This document shows positions 14,707-27,009 of a stretch of DNA of 64,000 bases, piece by piece. Each line of letters opens with the position of its first letter. Position 1 is the stretch's first letter. This DNA comes from Xylocopa sonorina (taxonomy: Eukaryota; Arthropoda; Insecta; Hymenoptera; Apidae): positions 62,001 through 126,000 of the forward strand of contig NW_027490267.1 of the NCBI RefSeq assembly GCF_050948175.1. Direction: 5' to 3'. Position numbers and translations under genes: made by a program. A model generated the notes under the pieces. It saw only the letters and a list, made by a program, of their open reading frames with translations. It had not been told where the DNA came from and did no database searches.

Positions 14707-14860
14707 TAGAGTTCATATGATTCTTAAAACGCGATATCGCTTCTCATTTCTATGTTTCATGGTAGGATATATTATTCATTGCGAAGTGTTATGCATTCTG
14801 CGTCTACGATTCAAGTGAACGTAAATGCGACACTTCCTTGCTAGGAAATAGCGTCTGCAG

Positions 14861-15508
14861 ATGTCTAGGTATCGTAGCAATAGAGTTCTAATGCTTCATA
14901 AAAACGATATCGCATCTCACTTCTATGTTTCATGTAAGATATTATATGATTTGCGATGTGTTATGTATTCCTCGTCTACACTTCAAATGAATGTAAATGC
15001 GACACTTCCTTGCAAGGAAATAGCGTCTGCAGATGTCTACGTATCGTAGCAATAGAGTTCATATGATTCCTAAAACGCGATATCGCATCCCATTTCTATG
15101 TTTCATTTTAAGATATAATATGATTTGCGAAGTGTTATGTATTCCTCGTCTACACTTCATATGAATGTTAATGCGACACTTCCTTGCAAGGAAAGTGCGT
15201 TTGCAGATGTCTACGAATCGTAGCAATAGAGTTCTTATGATTCTTAAAACGCGATATCGCATCTCATTTCTATGTTTCATGGTAAGATATAATATGATTT
15301 GCGTAGTGTTATGTGCTCCTCGTCTACACTTCAAATGAATGTAAATGCGACACTCCCTTGAAAGGAAATAGCGTCTGCAGATATCTAGGTATCGTAGCGA
15401 TAGAGTTCTAATGCTTCTCAAAACGCAATATCGCATCTCATTTCTATGTTTCATGATAAGATATAATATGATTAGCGAAGTGTGATGTATTCCTCGTCTA
15501 CACTTCAA
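14861..15508 (-). repeat. GTGCTCC-marker block, copy 3
   Basis: Matches copy 2 at an offset of 3304 bp (19 monomers minus two bases) and copy 4 at 1216 bp (seven monomers minus two). Local differences include CATAAAAACGATATC, in place of CATAAAAGCGATATC, and TTTCATTTTAAGATAT. Confidence 0.8.
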
Positions 15509-15869
15509 ATGAATGTAAATGCGACACTTCCTCGCAAGGAAATAGCGTTTGCAGATGTCTACCTATCGTAGCAGTAGAGTTCTAATGCTTCTTAAAACGC
15601 GATATCGCATCTCATTTCTATGTTTCATGGTAAGATATAATATGATTTACGAGGTGTTATGTATTCCTCGTCTACACTTCAAATGAATGTAAATGCGACA
15701 CTTCCTCGCTAGGAAATAGCGTCTGCAGATGTCTACGTATCGTAGCAATAGAGTTCTTATGATTCTTAAAACGCGATATCGCATCTCATTTCTATGTTTC
15801 ACGGTAAGATATAATATGACTTGCGAAGTGTTATGTATTCCTCGTCTACACTTCAAATGAACGTAAATG

Positions 15870-18850
15870 CGACACTTCCTTGCAAGGAAATAGCGTTTGC
15901 AGATGTCTACGTATCGAAGCAATAGTGTTCAAATTCTTCTTAAAAAGTGATATTGCATCACATATCTATGTTTCATGATAAGATATATTATTCATTGCGA
16001 AGTGTTATGCATTCTGCGTCTACGATTCAAGTGAACGTAAATGCGACACTTCCTTGCTAGGAAATAGCGTCTGCAGATGTCTAGGTATCGTAGCAATAGA
16101 GTTCTAATGCTTCATAAAAGCGATATCGCATCTCACTTCTATGTTACATGTAAGATATTATATGATTTGCGATGTGTTATGTATTCCTCGTCTACACTTC
16201 AAATGAATGTAAATGCGACACTTCCTTGCAAGGAAATAGCGTCTGCAGATGTCTACGTATCGTAGCAATAGAGTTCATATGATTCTTAAAACGCGATATC
16301 GCATCCCATTTCTATGTTTCATGGTAAGATATAATATGATTTGCGAAGTGTTATGTATTCCTCGTCTACACTTCATATGAATGTTAATGCGACACTTCCT
16401 TGCAAGGAAAGTGCGTTTGCAGATGTCTACGAATCGTAGCAATAGAGTTCTTATGATCCTTAAAACGCGATATCGCATCTCATTTCTATGTTTCATGGTA
16501 AGATATAATATGATTTGCGTAGTGTTATGTGCTCCTCGTCTACACTTCAAATGAATGTAAATGCGACATTCCCTTGAAAGGAAATAGCGTCTGCAGATGT
16601 CTAGGTATCGTAGCGATAGAGTTCTAATGCTTCTCAAAACGCAATATCGCATCTCATTTCTATGTTTCATGGTAAGATATAATATGATTAGCGAAGTGTG
16701 ATGTATTCCTCGTCTACACTTCAAATGAATGTAAATGCGACACTTCCTCGCAAGGAAATAGCGTTTGCAGATGTCTACCTATCGTAGCAGTAGAGTTCTA
16801 ATGCTTCTTAAAACGCGATATCGCATCTCATTTCTATGTTTCATTGTAAGATATAATATGATTTACGAGGTGTTATATATTCCTCGTCTACACTTCAAAT
16901 GAATGTAAATGCGACACTTCCTCGCTAGGAAATAGTGTTTGCAGATGTCTACGTATCGTAGCAATAGAGTTCTTATGATTCTTAAAACCCGATATCGCAT
17001 CTCATTTCTATGGTTCATGGTAAGATATAATATGATTTGCGAAGTGTTATGTATTCCTCGTCTACACGTCAAATGAATGTAAATGCGACACTTCCTTGCA
17101 AGGAAATAGCGTTTGCAGATGTCTACGTATCGTAAAAATAGAGTTCTTATGATTCTTAAAACGCGATATCGCATCTCATTTCTATGTTTCATGGTAAGAT
17201 ATAATATGATTTGCGAAGTGTCATGTATTCCTCGTCTACACTTCAAATGAATGTAAATGCGACACCTCCTTGCTAGGAAATAGCGTCCGCAGATGTCTAG
17301 GTATCGTAGCGATAGAGTGCTTATGATTCTTAAAACGCGATATCGCATCTCATTTCTATGTTTCATGGTAAGATATAATATGATTTGCGTAGTGTTATGT
17401 GCTCCTCGTCTACACTTCAAATGAATGTAAATGCGACACTCCCTTGAAAGGAAATAGCGTCTGCAGATGTCTAGGTATCGTAGCGATAGAGTTCTAATGC
17501 TTCTCAAAACGCAATATCGCATCTCATTTCTATGTTTCATGATAAGATATAATATGATTAGCGAAGTGTGATGTATTCCTCGTCTACACTTCAAATGAAT
17601 GTAAATGCGACACTTCCTTGCAAGGAAATAGCGTTTGCAGATGTCTACGTATCGAAGCAATAGTGTTCAAATTCTTCTTAAAAAGTGATATTGCATCACA
17701 TATCTATGTTTCATGATAAGATATATTATTCATTGCGAAGTGTTATGCATTCTGCGTCTACGATTCAAGTGAACGTAAATGCGACACTTCCTTGCTAGGA
17801 AATAGCGTCTGCAGATGTCTAGGTATCGTAGCAATAGAGTTCTAATGCTTCATAAAAGCGATATCGCATCTCACTTCTATGTTACATGTAAGATATTATA
17901 TGATTTGCGATGTGTTATGTATTCCTCGTCTACACTTCAAATGAATGTAAATGCGACACTTCCTTGCAAGGAAATAGCGTCTGCAGATGTCTACGTATCG
18001 TAGCAATAGAGTTCATATGATTCTTAAAACGCGATATCGCATCCCATTTCTATGTTTCATGGTAAGATATAATATGATTTGCGAAGTGTTATGTATTCCT
18101 CGTCTACACTTCATATGAATGTTAATGCGACACTTCCTTGCAAGGAAAGTGCGTTTGCAGATGTCTACGAATCGTAGCAATAGAGTTCTTATGATCCTTA
18201 AAACGCGATATCGCATCTCATTTCTATGTTTCATGGTAAGATATAATATGATTTGCGTAGTGTTATGTGCTCCTCGTCTACACTTCAAATGAATGTAAAT
18301 GCGACATTCCCTTGAAAGGAAATAGCGTCTGCAGATGTCTAGGTATCGTAGCGATAGAGTTCTAATGCTTCTCAAAACGCAATATCGCATCTCATTTCTA
18401 TGTTTCATGGTAAGATATAATATGATTAGCGAAGTGTGATGTATTCCTCGTCTACACTTCAAATGAATGTAAATGCGACACTTCCTCGCAAGGAAATAGC
18501 GTTTGCAGATGTCTACCTATCGTAGCAGTAGAGTTCTAATGCTTCTTAAAACGCGATATCGCATCTCATTTCTATGTTTCATTGTAAGATATAATATGAT
18601 TTACGAGGTGTTATATATTCCTCGTCTACACTTCAAATGAATGTAAATGCGACACTTCCTCGCTAGGAAATAGCGTTTGCAGATGTCTACGTATCGTAGC
18701 AATAGAGTTCTTATGATTCTTAAAACCCGATATCGCATCTCATTTCTATGGTTCATGGTAAGATATAATATGATTTGCGAAGTGTTATGTATTCCTCGTC
18801 TACACGTCAAATGAATGTAAATGCGACACTTCCTTGCAAGGAAATAGCGT
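15870..18850 (-). repeat. Tandem pair of marker blocks, offset 1738 bp
   Basis: About 15870-17112 and 17608-18850 match at an offset of 1738 bp (ten monomers minus two). Both contain TGTTACATGTAAGATATT, CGACATTCCCTTGAAAGG and ACGAGGTGTTATATATTCC, which I do not see together elsewhere. The match ends on the right where one copy has CGTATCGTAAAAATAG and the other the CTAGGTATCGTAGCGATGG variant. Confidence 0.82.
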
Positions 18851-20221
18851 CTGCAGATGTCTAGGTATCGTAGCGATGGAGTTCTAATGCTTCTTAAAAC
18901 GCGATATCGCAACTCATTTCTATGTTTCATGGTAAGATATAATATGATTTGCGAAGTGTTATGTATTCCTCGTCTACACTTCAAATGAACGTAAATGCGA
19001 CACTTCCTTGCAAGGAAATAGCGTCTGCAGATGTCTACGTATCGTAGCAATAGAGTTCTTATGATTCTTAAAACGCGATATCGCATCTCATTTCTATGTT
19101 TCATGGTAAGATATAATATGATTTGCGTAGTGTTATGTGCTCCTCGTCTACACTTCAAATGAATGTAAATGCGACACTCCCTTGAAAGGAAATAGCGTCT
19201 GCAGATGTCTAGGTATCGTAGCGATAGAGTTCTAATGCTTCTCAAAACGCAATATCGCATCTCATTTCTATGTTTCATGATAAGATATAATATGATTAGC
19301 GAAGTGTGATGTATTCCTCGTCTACACTTCAAATGAATGTAAATGCGACACTTCCTCGCAAGGAAATAGCGTTTGCAGATGTCTACCTATCGTAGCAGTA
19401 GAGTTCTAATGCTTCTTAAAACGCGATATCGCATCTCATTTCTATTTTTCATGGTAAGATATAATATGATTTACGAGGTGTTATGTATTCCTCGTCTACA
19501 CTTCAAATGAATGTAAATGCGACACTTCCTCGCTAGGAAATAGCGTCTGCAGATGTCTACGTATCGTAGCAATAGAGTTCTTATGATTCTTAAAACGCGA
19601 TATCGCATCTCATTTCTATGTTTCACGGTAAGATATAATATGATTTGCGAAGTGTTATGTATTCCTCGTCTACACTTCAAATGAATGTAAATGCGACACT
19701 TCCTTGCTAGGAAATAGCGTCTACAGATGTCTAGGTATCGTAGCAATAGTGTTCAAATGATTCTTAAAACGAGATATTGCATCTCATATCTATGTTTTAT
19801 GATAAGATATAATATTCATTGCGAAGTGTTATGCATTCCTCGTCTACGATTCAAATGAATGTAAATGCGACACTTCCTTGCAAGGAAATAGCGTTTGCAG
19901 ATGTCTACCTATCGTAGCAGTAGAGTTCTAATGCTTCTTAAAAAGCGATATCGCATCTCATTTCTATGTTTCATGGTAAGATATAATATGATTTGCGAAG
20001 TGTTATGTATTCCTCGTCTACACTTCAAATGAATATAAATGCGACACTTCCTTGCAAGGAAATAGCGTCTGCAGATGTCTAGGTATCGTAGCGATGGGGT
20101 TCTAATGCTTCTTAAAACGCGATATCGCAACTCATTTCTATGTTTCATGGTAAGAAATAATATGATTTGCGAAGTGTTATGTATTCCTCCTCTACACTTC
20201 AAATGAACGTAAATGCGACAC

Positions 20222-20235
20222 TTCCTTGCAAGGAA
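20222..20235. other. 14-bp perfect palindrome in the monomer
   Basis: TTCCTTGCAAGGAA equals its own reverse complement. Many left-array monomers keep it exactly; others carry one-base variants such as CTTGCTAGG, CTCGCAAGG or CTAGCAAGG that weaken the symmetry. It could be a dimer-binding site or simply part of the monomer; no known protein is assigned. Confidence 0.7.
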
Positions 20236-20252
20236 ATAGCGTCTGCAGATGT

Positions 20253-20265
20253 CTACGTATCGTAG
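20253..20265. other. Short stem-loop sequence in the monomer
   Basis: CTACG-TAT-CGTAG has 5-bp complementary arms around a 3-base centre. It is widely kept in both arrays, with class variants (CTAGG or CTACC in the first arm, CGAAG in the second) that break one arm. Cruciform extrusion in vivo is not shown by sequence alone. Confidence 0.65.
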
Positions 20266-20292
20266 CAATAGAGTTCTTATGATTCTTAAAAC

Positions 20293-20302
20293 GCGATATC
20301 GC
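20293..20302. other. 10-bp perfect palindrome in the monomer
   Basis: GCGATATCGC is self-complementary and contains an EcoRV site and two CpG steps. It persists in a large share of monomers on both sides of the gap. Variants such as CGAGATATTGC and CCCGATATCGC mark particular monomer classes. Confidence 0.7.
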
Positions 20303-22186
20303 ATCTCATTTCTATGTTTCATGGTAAGATATAATATGATTTGCGAAGTGTTATGTATTCCTCGTCTACACTTCAAATGAATGTAGATGCGACACTTCCT
20401 TGCAAGGAAAGAGCGTTTGCAGATGTCTACGTATCGTAAAAATAGAGTTCTTATGATTCTTAAAACGCGATATCGCATCTCATTTCTATGTTTCATGGTA
20501 AGATATAATATGATTTGCGAAGTGTCATGTATTCCTCGTCTACACTTCAAATGAATGTAAATGCGACACCTCCTTGCTAGGAAATAGCGTCCGCAGATGT
20601 CTAGGTATCGTAGCGATAGAGTGCTTATGATTCTTAAAACGCGATATCGCATCTCATTTCTATGTTTCATGGTAAGATATAATATGATTTGCGTAGTGTT
20701 ATGTGCTCCTCGTCTACACTTCAAATGAATGTAAATGCGACACTCCCTTGAAAGGAAATAGCGTCTGCAGATGTCTAGGTATCGTAGCGATAGAGTTCTA
20801 ATGCTTCTCAAAACGCAATATCGCATCTCATTTCTATGTTTCATGATAAGATATAATATGATTAGCGAAGTGTGATGTATTCCTCGTCTACACTTCAAAT
20901 GAATGTAAATGCGACACTTCCTCGCAAGGAAATAGCGTTTGCAGATGTCTACCTATCGTAGCAGTAGAGTTCTAATGCTTCTTAAAACGCGATATCGCAT
21001 CTCATTTCTATTTTTCATGGTAAGATATAATATGATTTACGAGGTGTTATGTATTCCTCGTCTACACTTCAAATGAATGTAAATGCGACACTTCCTCGCT
21101 AGGAAATAGCGTCTGCAGATGTCTACGTATCGTAGCAATAGAGTTCTTATGATTCTTAAAACGCGATATCGCATCTCATTTCTATGTTTCACGGTAAGAT
21201 ATAATATGATTTGCGAAGTGTTATGTATTCCTCGTCTACACTTCAAATGAATGTAAATGCGACACTTCCTTGCTAGGAAATAGCGTCTACAGATGTCTAG
21301 GTATCGTAGCAATAGTGTTCAAATGATTCTTAAAACGAGATATTGCATCTCATATCTATGTTTTATGATAAGATATAATATTCATTGCGAAGTGTTATGC
21401 ATTCCTCGTCTACGATTCAAATGAATGTAAATGCGACACTTCCTTGCAAGGAAATAGCGTTTGCAGATGTCTACCTATCGTAGCAGTAGAGTTCTAATGC
21501 TTCTTAAAAAGCGATATCGCATCTCATTTCTATGTTTCATGGTAAGATATAATATGATTTGCGAAGTGTTATGTATTCCTCGTCTACACTTCAAATGAAT
21601 ATAAATGCGACACTTCCTTGCAAGGAAATAGCGTCTGCAGATGTCTAGGTATCGTAGCGATGGAGTTCTAATGCTTCTTAAAACGCGATATCGCAACTCA
21701 TTTCTATGTTTCATGGTAAGAAATAATATGATTTGCGAAGTGTTATGTATTCCTCGTCTACACTTCAAATGAACGTAAATGCGACACTTCCTTGCAAGGA
21801 AATAGCGTTTGCAGATGTCTACGTATCGAAGCAATAGTGTTCAAATTCTTCTTAAAAAGTGATATTGCATCACATATCTATGTTTCATGATAAGATATAT
21901 TATTCATTGCGAAGTGTTATGCATTCTGCGTCTACGATTCAAGTGAACGTAAATGCGACACTTCCATGCTAGGAAATAGCGTCTGCAGGTGTCTAGGTAT
22001 CGTAGCAATAGAGTTCTAATGCTTCATAAAAGCGATATCGCATCTCACTTCTATGTTTCATGTAAGATATTATATGATTTGCGATGTGTTATGTATTCCT
22101 CGTCTACACTTCAAATGAATGTAAATGCGACACTTCCTTGCAAGGAAATAGCGTCTGCAGATGTCTACGTATCGTAGCAATAGAGT

Positions 22187-23332
22187 TCATATGATTCTTA
22201 AAACGCGATATCGCATCCCATTTCTATGTTTCATGGTAAGATATAATATGATTTGCGAAGTGTTATGTATTCCTCGTCTACACTTCATATGAATGTTAAT
22301 GCGACACTTCCTTGCAAGGAAAGTGCGTTTGCAGATGTCTACGAATCGTAGCAATAGAGTTCTTATGATCCTTAAAACGCGATATCGCATCTCATTTCTA
22401 TGTTTCATGGTAAGATATAATATGATTTGCGTAGTGTTATGTGCTCCTCGTCTACACTTCAAATGAATGTAAATGCGACACTCCCTTGAAAGGAAATAGC
22501 GTCTGCAGATGTCTAGGTATCGTAGCGATAGAGTTCTAATGCTTCTCAAAACGCAATATCGCATCTCATTTCTATGTTTCATGGTAAGATATAATATGAT
22601 TTGCGAAGTGTTATGTATTCCTCGTCTACACTTCAAATGAACGTAAATGCGACACTTCCTTGCAAGGAAATAGCGTCTGCAGATGTCTACGTATCGTAGC
22701 AATAGAGTTCTTATGATTCTTAAAACGCGATATCGCATCTCATTTCTATGTTTCATGGTAAGATATAATATGATTTGCGAAGTGTTATGTATTCCTCGTC
22801 TACACTTCAAATGAATGTAGATGCGACACTTCCTTGCAAGGAAAGAGCGTTTGCAGATGTCTACGTATCGTAAAAATAGAGTTCTTATGATTCTTAAAAC
22901 GCGATATCGCATCTCATTTCTATGTTTCATGGTAAGATATAATATGATTTGCGAAGTGTCATGTATTCCTCGTCTACACTTCAAATGAATGTAAATGCGA
23001 CACCTCCTTGCTAGGAAATAGCGTCCGCAGATGTCTAGGTATCGTAGCAATAGAGTGCTTATGATTCTTAAAACGCGATATCGCATCTCATTTCTATGTT
23101 TCATGGTAAGATATAATATGATTTGCGTAGTGTTATGTGCTCCTCGTCTACACTTCAAATGAATGTAAATGCGACACTCCCTTGAAAGGAAATAGCGTCT
23201 GCAGATGTCTAGGTATCGTAGCGATAGAGTTCTAATGCTTCTCAAAACGCAATATCGCATCTCATTTCTATGTTTCATGGTAAGATATAATATGATTAGC
23301 GAAGTGTGATGTATTCCTCGTCCACACTTCAA
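22187..23332 (-). repeat. Chimeric marker block with GTGCTCC monomer twice
   Basis: The GTGCTCC variant is present near 22440 and again near 23136, 696 bp (four monomers) apart. The monomers between them carry AATGTAGATGCG, CGTAAAAATAG and GACACCTCC, a run otherwise found near 8870-9090 and 20370-20580. This arrangement fits an unequal exchange that joined two block types. Confidence 0.72.
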
Positions 23333-23479
23333 ATGAATGTAAATGCGACACTTCCTCGCAAGGAAATAGCGTTTGCAGATGTCTACCTATCGTAGCAGTA
23401 GAGTTCTAATGCTTCTTAAAACGCGATATCGCATCTCATTTCTATGTTTCATGGTAAGATATAATATGATTTGCGAAGT

Positions 23480-24690
23480 GTTATGCATTCCTCGTCTACA
23501 CTTCAAATGAACGTAAATGCGACACTTCCTTGCAAGGAAATAGCGTTTGCAGATGTCTACGTATCGAAGCAATAGTGTTCAAATTCTTCTTAAAAAGAGA
23601 TACTGCATCACATATCTATGTTTCATGATAAGATATATTATTCATTGCGAAGTGTTATGCATTCTGCGTCTACGATTCAAGTGAACGTAAATGCGACACT
23701 TCCTTGCTAGGAAATAGCGTCTGCAGATGTCTAGGTATCGTAGCAATAGAGTTCTAATGCTTCATAAAAGCGATATCGCATCTCACTTCTATGTTTCATG
23801 TAAGATATTATATGATTTGCGAGGTGTTATGTATTCCTCGTCTACACTTCAAAGGAATGTGAATGCGACACTTCCTCACTAGAAAATAGCGTTTGCAGAT
23901 GTCTACGTATAGTAGTAATAGATTTCTAATGCTTCTTAAAACGCGATATCGCATCTCACTTCTATGTTTCATGGTAAGATATAATATGATTTGCGAAGTG
24001 TCATGTATTCCTCGTCTACACTTCAAATGAATGTAAATGCGACACTACCTTGCTAGGAAATAGCGTCTGCACATGTCTAGGTATCGTAGCAATAGAGTTG
24101 AAATGCTTCTTAAAACGAGATATTGCATCTCATATCTATGTTTCATGATAAGATATAATATTCATTGCGAAGTGTTATGCCTTCCTCGTCTACGATTCAA
24201 ATGAATGTAAATGCGACACCTCCTTGCAAGGAAATAGCGTTTGCAGATGTCTACGTATCGTAGCAATGGAGTACTTATGATACTTAAAACGCGATATCGC
24301 ATCTCATTTCTATGTTTCATGGTAAGATATAATATGATTTGCGAAGTGTCATGTATTCCTCGTCCACACTTCAAATGAATGTAAATGCGACACTTCCTTG
24401 CTAGGAAATAGCGTCTGCAGATGTCCAGGTATCGTAGCAATAGAGTTCAAATGCTTCTTAAAACGAGATATTGCATCTCATATCTATGTTTCATGATAAG
24501 ATATAATATTCACTGCGAAGTGTTATGCATTCCTTGTCTAGGATTCAAATGAATGTAAATGCGACACTTCCTTGCAAGGAAATAGCGTTTACAGATGTCT
24601 ACCTATCGTAGCAATAGAGTTCTAATGCTTCGTAAAACGCTATATCGCATCTCATTTCTATGTTTCATGGTAAGATATAATATGATTTGC
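23480..24690 (-). repeat. Seven-monomer block, copy A (partner at 30783)
   Basis: Matches 30783-31993 at an offset of 7303 bp (42 monomers minus five bases). Shared private variants include AGAGATACTGCATC, CAAAGGAATGTGAATG, ACGTATAGTAGTAATAG, ATGCCTTCCTCG, CAATGGAGTACTTATG and TTCCTTGTCTAGG. The match ends where this copy reads GAGGTGTCATG and the partner GAAGTGTTATG. Confidence 0.83.
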
Positions 24691-27009
24691 GAGGTGTCAT
24701 GTATTCCTCGTCTACACTTCAAATGAATGTAAATGCGACACTACCTTGCTAGGAAATAGCGTCTGCACATGTCTAGGTATCATAGCAATAGAGTTGAAAT
24801 GCTTCTTAAAACGAGATATTGCATCTCATATCTATGTTTCATGATAAGATATAATATTCATTGCGAAGTGTTATGCATTCCTCGTCTACGATTCAAATGA
24901 ATGTAATTGCGACACCTCCTTGCAAGGAAATAGCGTTTGCAGATGTCTACGTATCGTAGCAATGGAGTTCTTATGATACTTAAAACGCGATATCGCATCT
25001 CATTTCTATGTTTCATGGTAAGATATAATATGATTTGCGAAGTGTCATGTATTCCTCGTCTACACTACAAATGAATGTAAATGCGACACTTCCTTGCTAG
25101 GAAATAGCGTCTGCAGATGTCCAGGTATCGTAGCAATAGAGTTCAAATGCTTCTTAAAACGAGATATTGCATCTCATATCTATGTTTCATGATAAGATAT
25201 AATATTCACTGCGAAGTGTTATGCATTCCTCGTCTAGGATTCAAATGAATGTAAATGCGACACTTCCTTGCAAGGAAATAGCGTTTGCAGATGTCTACCT
25301 ATCGTAGCAATAGAGTTCTAATGCTTCGTAAAACGCTATATCGCATCTCATTTCTATGTTTCATGGTAAGATATAATATGATTTGCGAAGTGTTATGTAT
25401 TCCTCGTCTACACTTCAAATGAATTGTAAATGCGACTCTTCCTTGCAAAGAAATAGCGTTTGCAGATGTCTACGTATCGTAACAATAGATTTCTAATGCT
25501 TCTTAAAACGCGATATCGCATCTCATATCTGTGTTTCATGATAAGATATAATATTCATTACGAAGTGTTATGCATTCCTCGTCTACGATTCAATGAATGT
25601 AAATGCGACACTTCCTTGCAAGGAAATAGCGTTTGCAGATGTCTACGTATCGTAGCAATAGAGTTCTTATGATTCTTAAAACGCGATATCGCATCTCATT
25701 TCTATGTTTCATGGTAAGATATAATATGGTTTGCGAAGTGTTATGTATTCCTCGCCTACACTTCAAATGAATGTAAATGCGACACTTCCTTGCAAAGAAA
25801 TAGCGTTTGCAGATGTCTAAGTATCGTAGCAATAGATATCTAATGCTTCTTAAAACGCAATATCGCATCTCATTTCTATGTTTCATGGTAAGATATAATA
25901 TGATTAGCGACGTGTCATGTATTCCTCGTCTACACTTCAAATGAATGTAAGTGCGACACTTCCTAGCAAGGAAATAGCGTTTGCAGATGTCTACGTATCG
26001 TAGCAATAGATTTCTAATGCTTCTTAAAACGCGATATCGCATCTCATTTCTATGTTTCATGGTAAGATATAATATTATTTGCGAAGTGTCATGTATTCCT
26101 CGTCTACACTTCAAATTAATGTAAATGCGACACTTCCTTGCAAGGAAATAGCGTCTGCAGATGTCTACGTATCGTAGCAGTAGATATCTAATGCTTCTTA
26201 AAACGCGATATCGCATCTCATTTCTATGTTTCATGGTAAGATATAATATGATTTGCGAAGTGTCATGTATTCCTCGTCTACACTTCAAATGAATGAAAAT
26301 GCGACACTTCCTAGCACGGAAATAGCGTTTGCAGATGTCTACGTATCGTAGCAAAAGATTTCTAATGCCTCTTAAACCGCGATGTCGCTTCTCATTTCTA
26401 TGTTTCATGGTAAGTTATAATATGATTTGCGAAGTGTCATGTATTCCTGATCTACACTTCAAATGAAAGTAAATGCGACACTTCCTAGCAAGGAAATAGC
26501 ATCTGCAGATGTCTACGTATCGTAGCAATAGGGTTCTTATGATTCTTAAAACGCGATATTGCATCTCATTTCTATGTTTCATGGTAAGATATAATATGAT
26601 TTGCGAAGTGTTATATATTCCTCGTCTACACTTCAAATGAATGTAAATGCGACACTTCCTTGCAAAGCAATAGCGTTTGCAGATGTCTACGTATCGAAGC
26701 AATAGAGTTCAAATGCTTCTTAAAACGCGATATCGCATCTCATTTCTATGTTTCATGGTAAGATATAATATGATTTGCGAAGAGTAACGTATTCCGAGTC
26801 TACACTTCAAATGAATGTAAATGCGACACTTCCTTGCAAAGAAATAGCGTTTGCAGATGTCTACGTATCGAAGCAATAGAGTTCAAATGCTTCTTAAAGC
26901 GCGATATCGCATCTCATTTCTATGTTTCATGGTAAGATATAATATGATTTGCGAAGTGTCATGTATTCCTCGTCTACACTTCAAATGAATGTAAATGCGA
27001 CACTTCCTC
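24660..27009 (-). repeat. Dispersed copy of the 17-monomer block
   Basis: Corresponds to about 33529-35878 at an offset of 8869 bp. Both share rare indels: an extra base in CAAATGAATTGTAAATG, a missing base in ACGATTCAATGAATG, and the odd segment CGAAGAGTAACGTATTCCGAG. These shared indels are strong evidence of a single origin. The match ends where this copy reads CTTCCTCGCAAGG and the other CTTCCTAGCAAGG. Confidence 0.83.

Larger units (their letters stand above)
20221..20394 (-). repeat. Representative 174-bp monomer of the left array
   Basis: Chosen as a typical full-length unit; the next copy of its first bases starts at 20395. Landmarks in order: a 14-bp perfect palindrome TTCCTTGCAAGGAA, the palindrome TCTGCAGA, the stem-loop CTACG-TAT-CGTAG, the class-defining site (here TTCTTATGATTCTT), the 10-bp palindrome GCGATATCGC, an AT-rich segment around AAGATATAATATGATTTG, then the variable segment TGTATTCCTCGTCTACAC. 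The length is close to one nucleosome plus linker, common for centromeric satellites. In most copies the palindromes carry recognition sequences of EcoRV (GATATC), PstI (CTGCAG) and SnaBI (TACGTA), so genomic digests should give a 174-bp ladder. Confidence 0.93.
19061..21804 (-). repeat. Nine-monomer pair, offset 1566 bp
   Basis: About 19061-20238 and 20627-21804 match at an offset of exactly 1566 bp (nine monomers). Shared private features include TCTATTTTTCATGG, TTTCACGGTAAG, CTATGTTTTATGATAAG, AAAAAGCGATATCGC and GGTAAGAAATAATATG. Only a few substitutions separate the copies, for example CCTCCTCTACAC near 20190 versus CCTCGTCTACAC. Confidence 0.85.

Noticed and set aside
25460..25672. 70-codon + strand frames at 25460, 34329 and 37287
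   Set aside because: They arise from the shared one-base gain and loss in copies of the 17-monomer block, which shift frames and postpone stops. They overlap longer - strand frames that are themselves artefacts.
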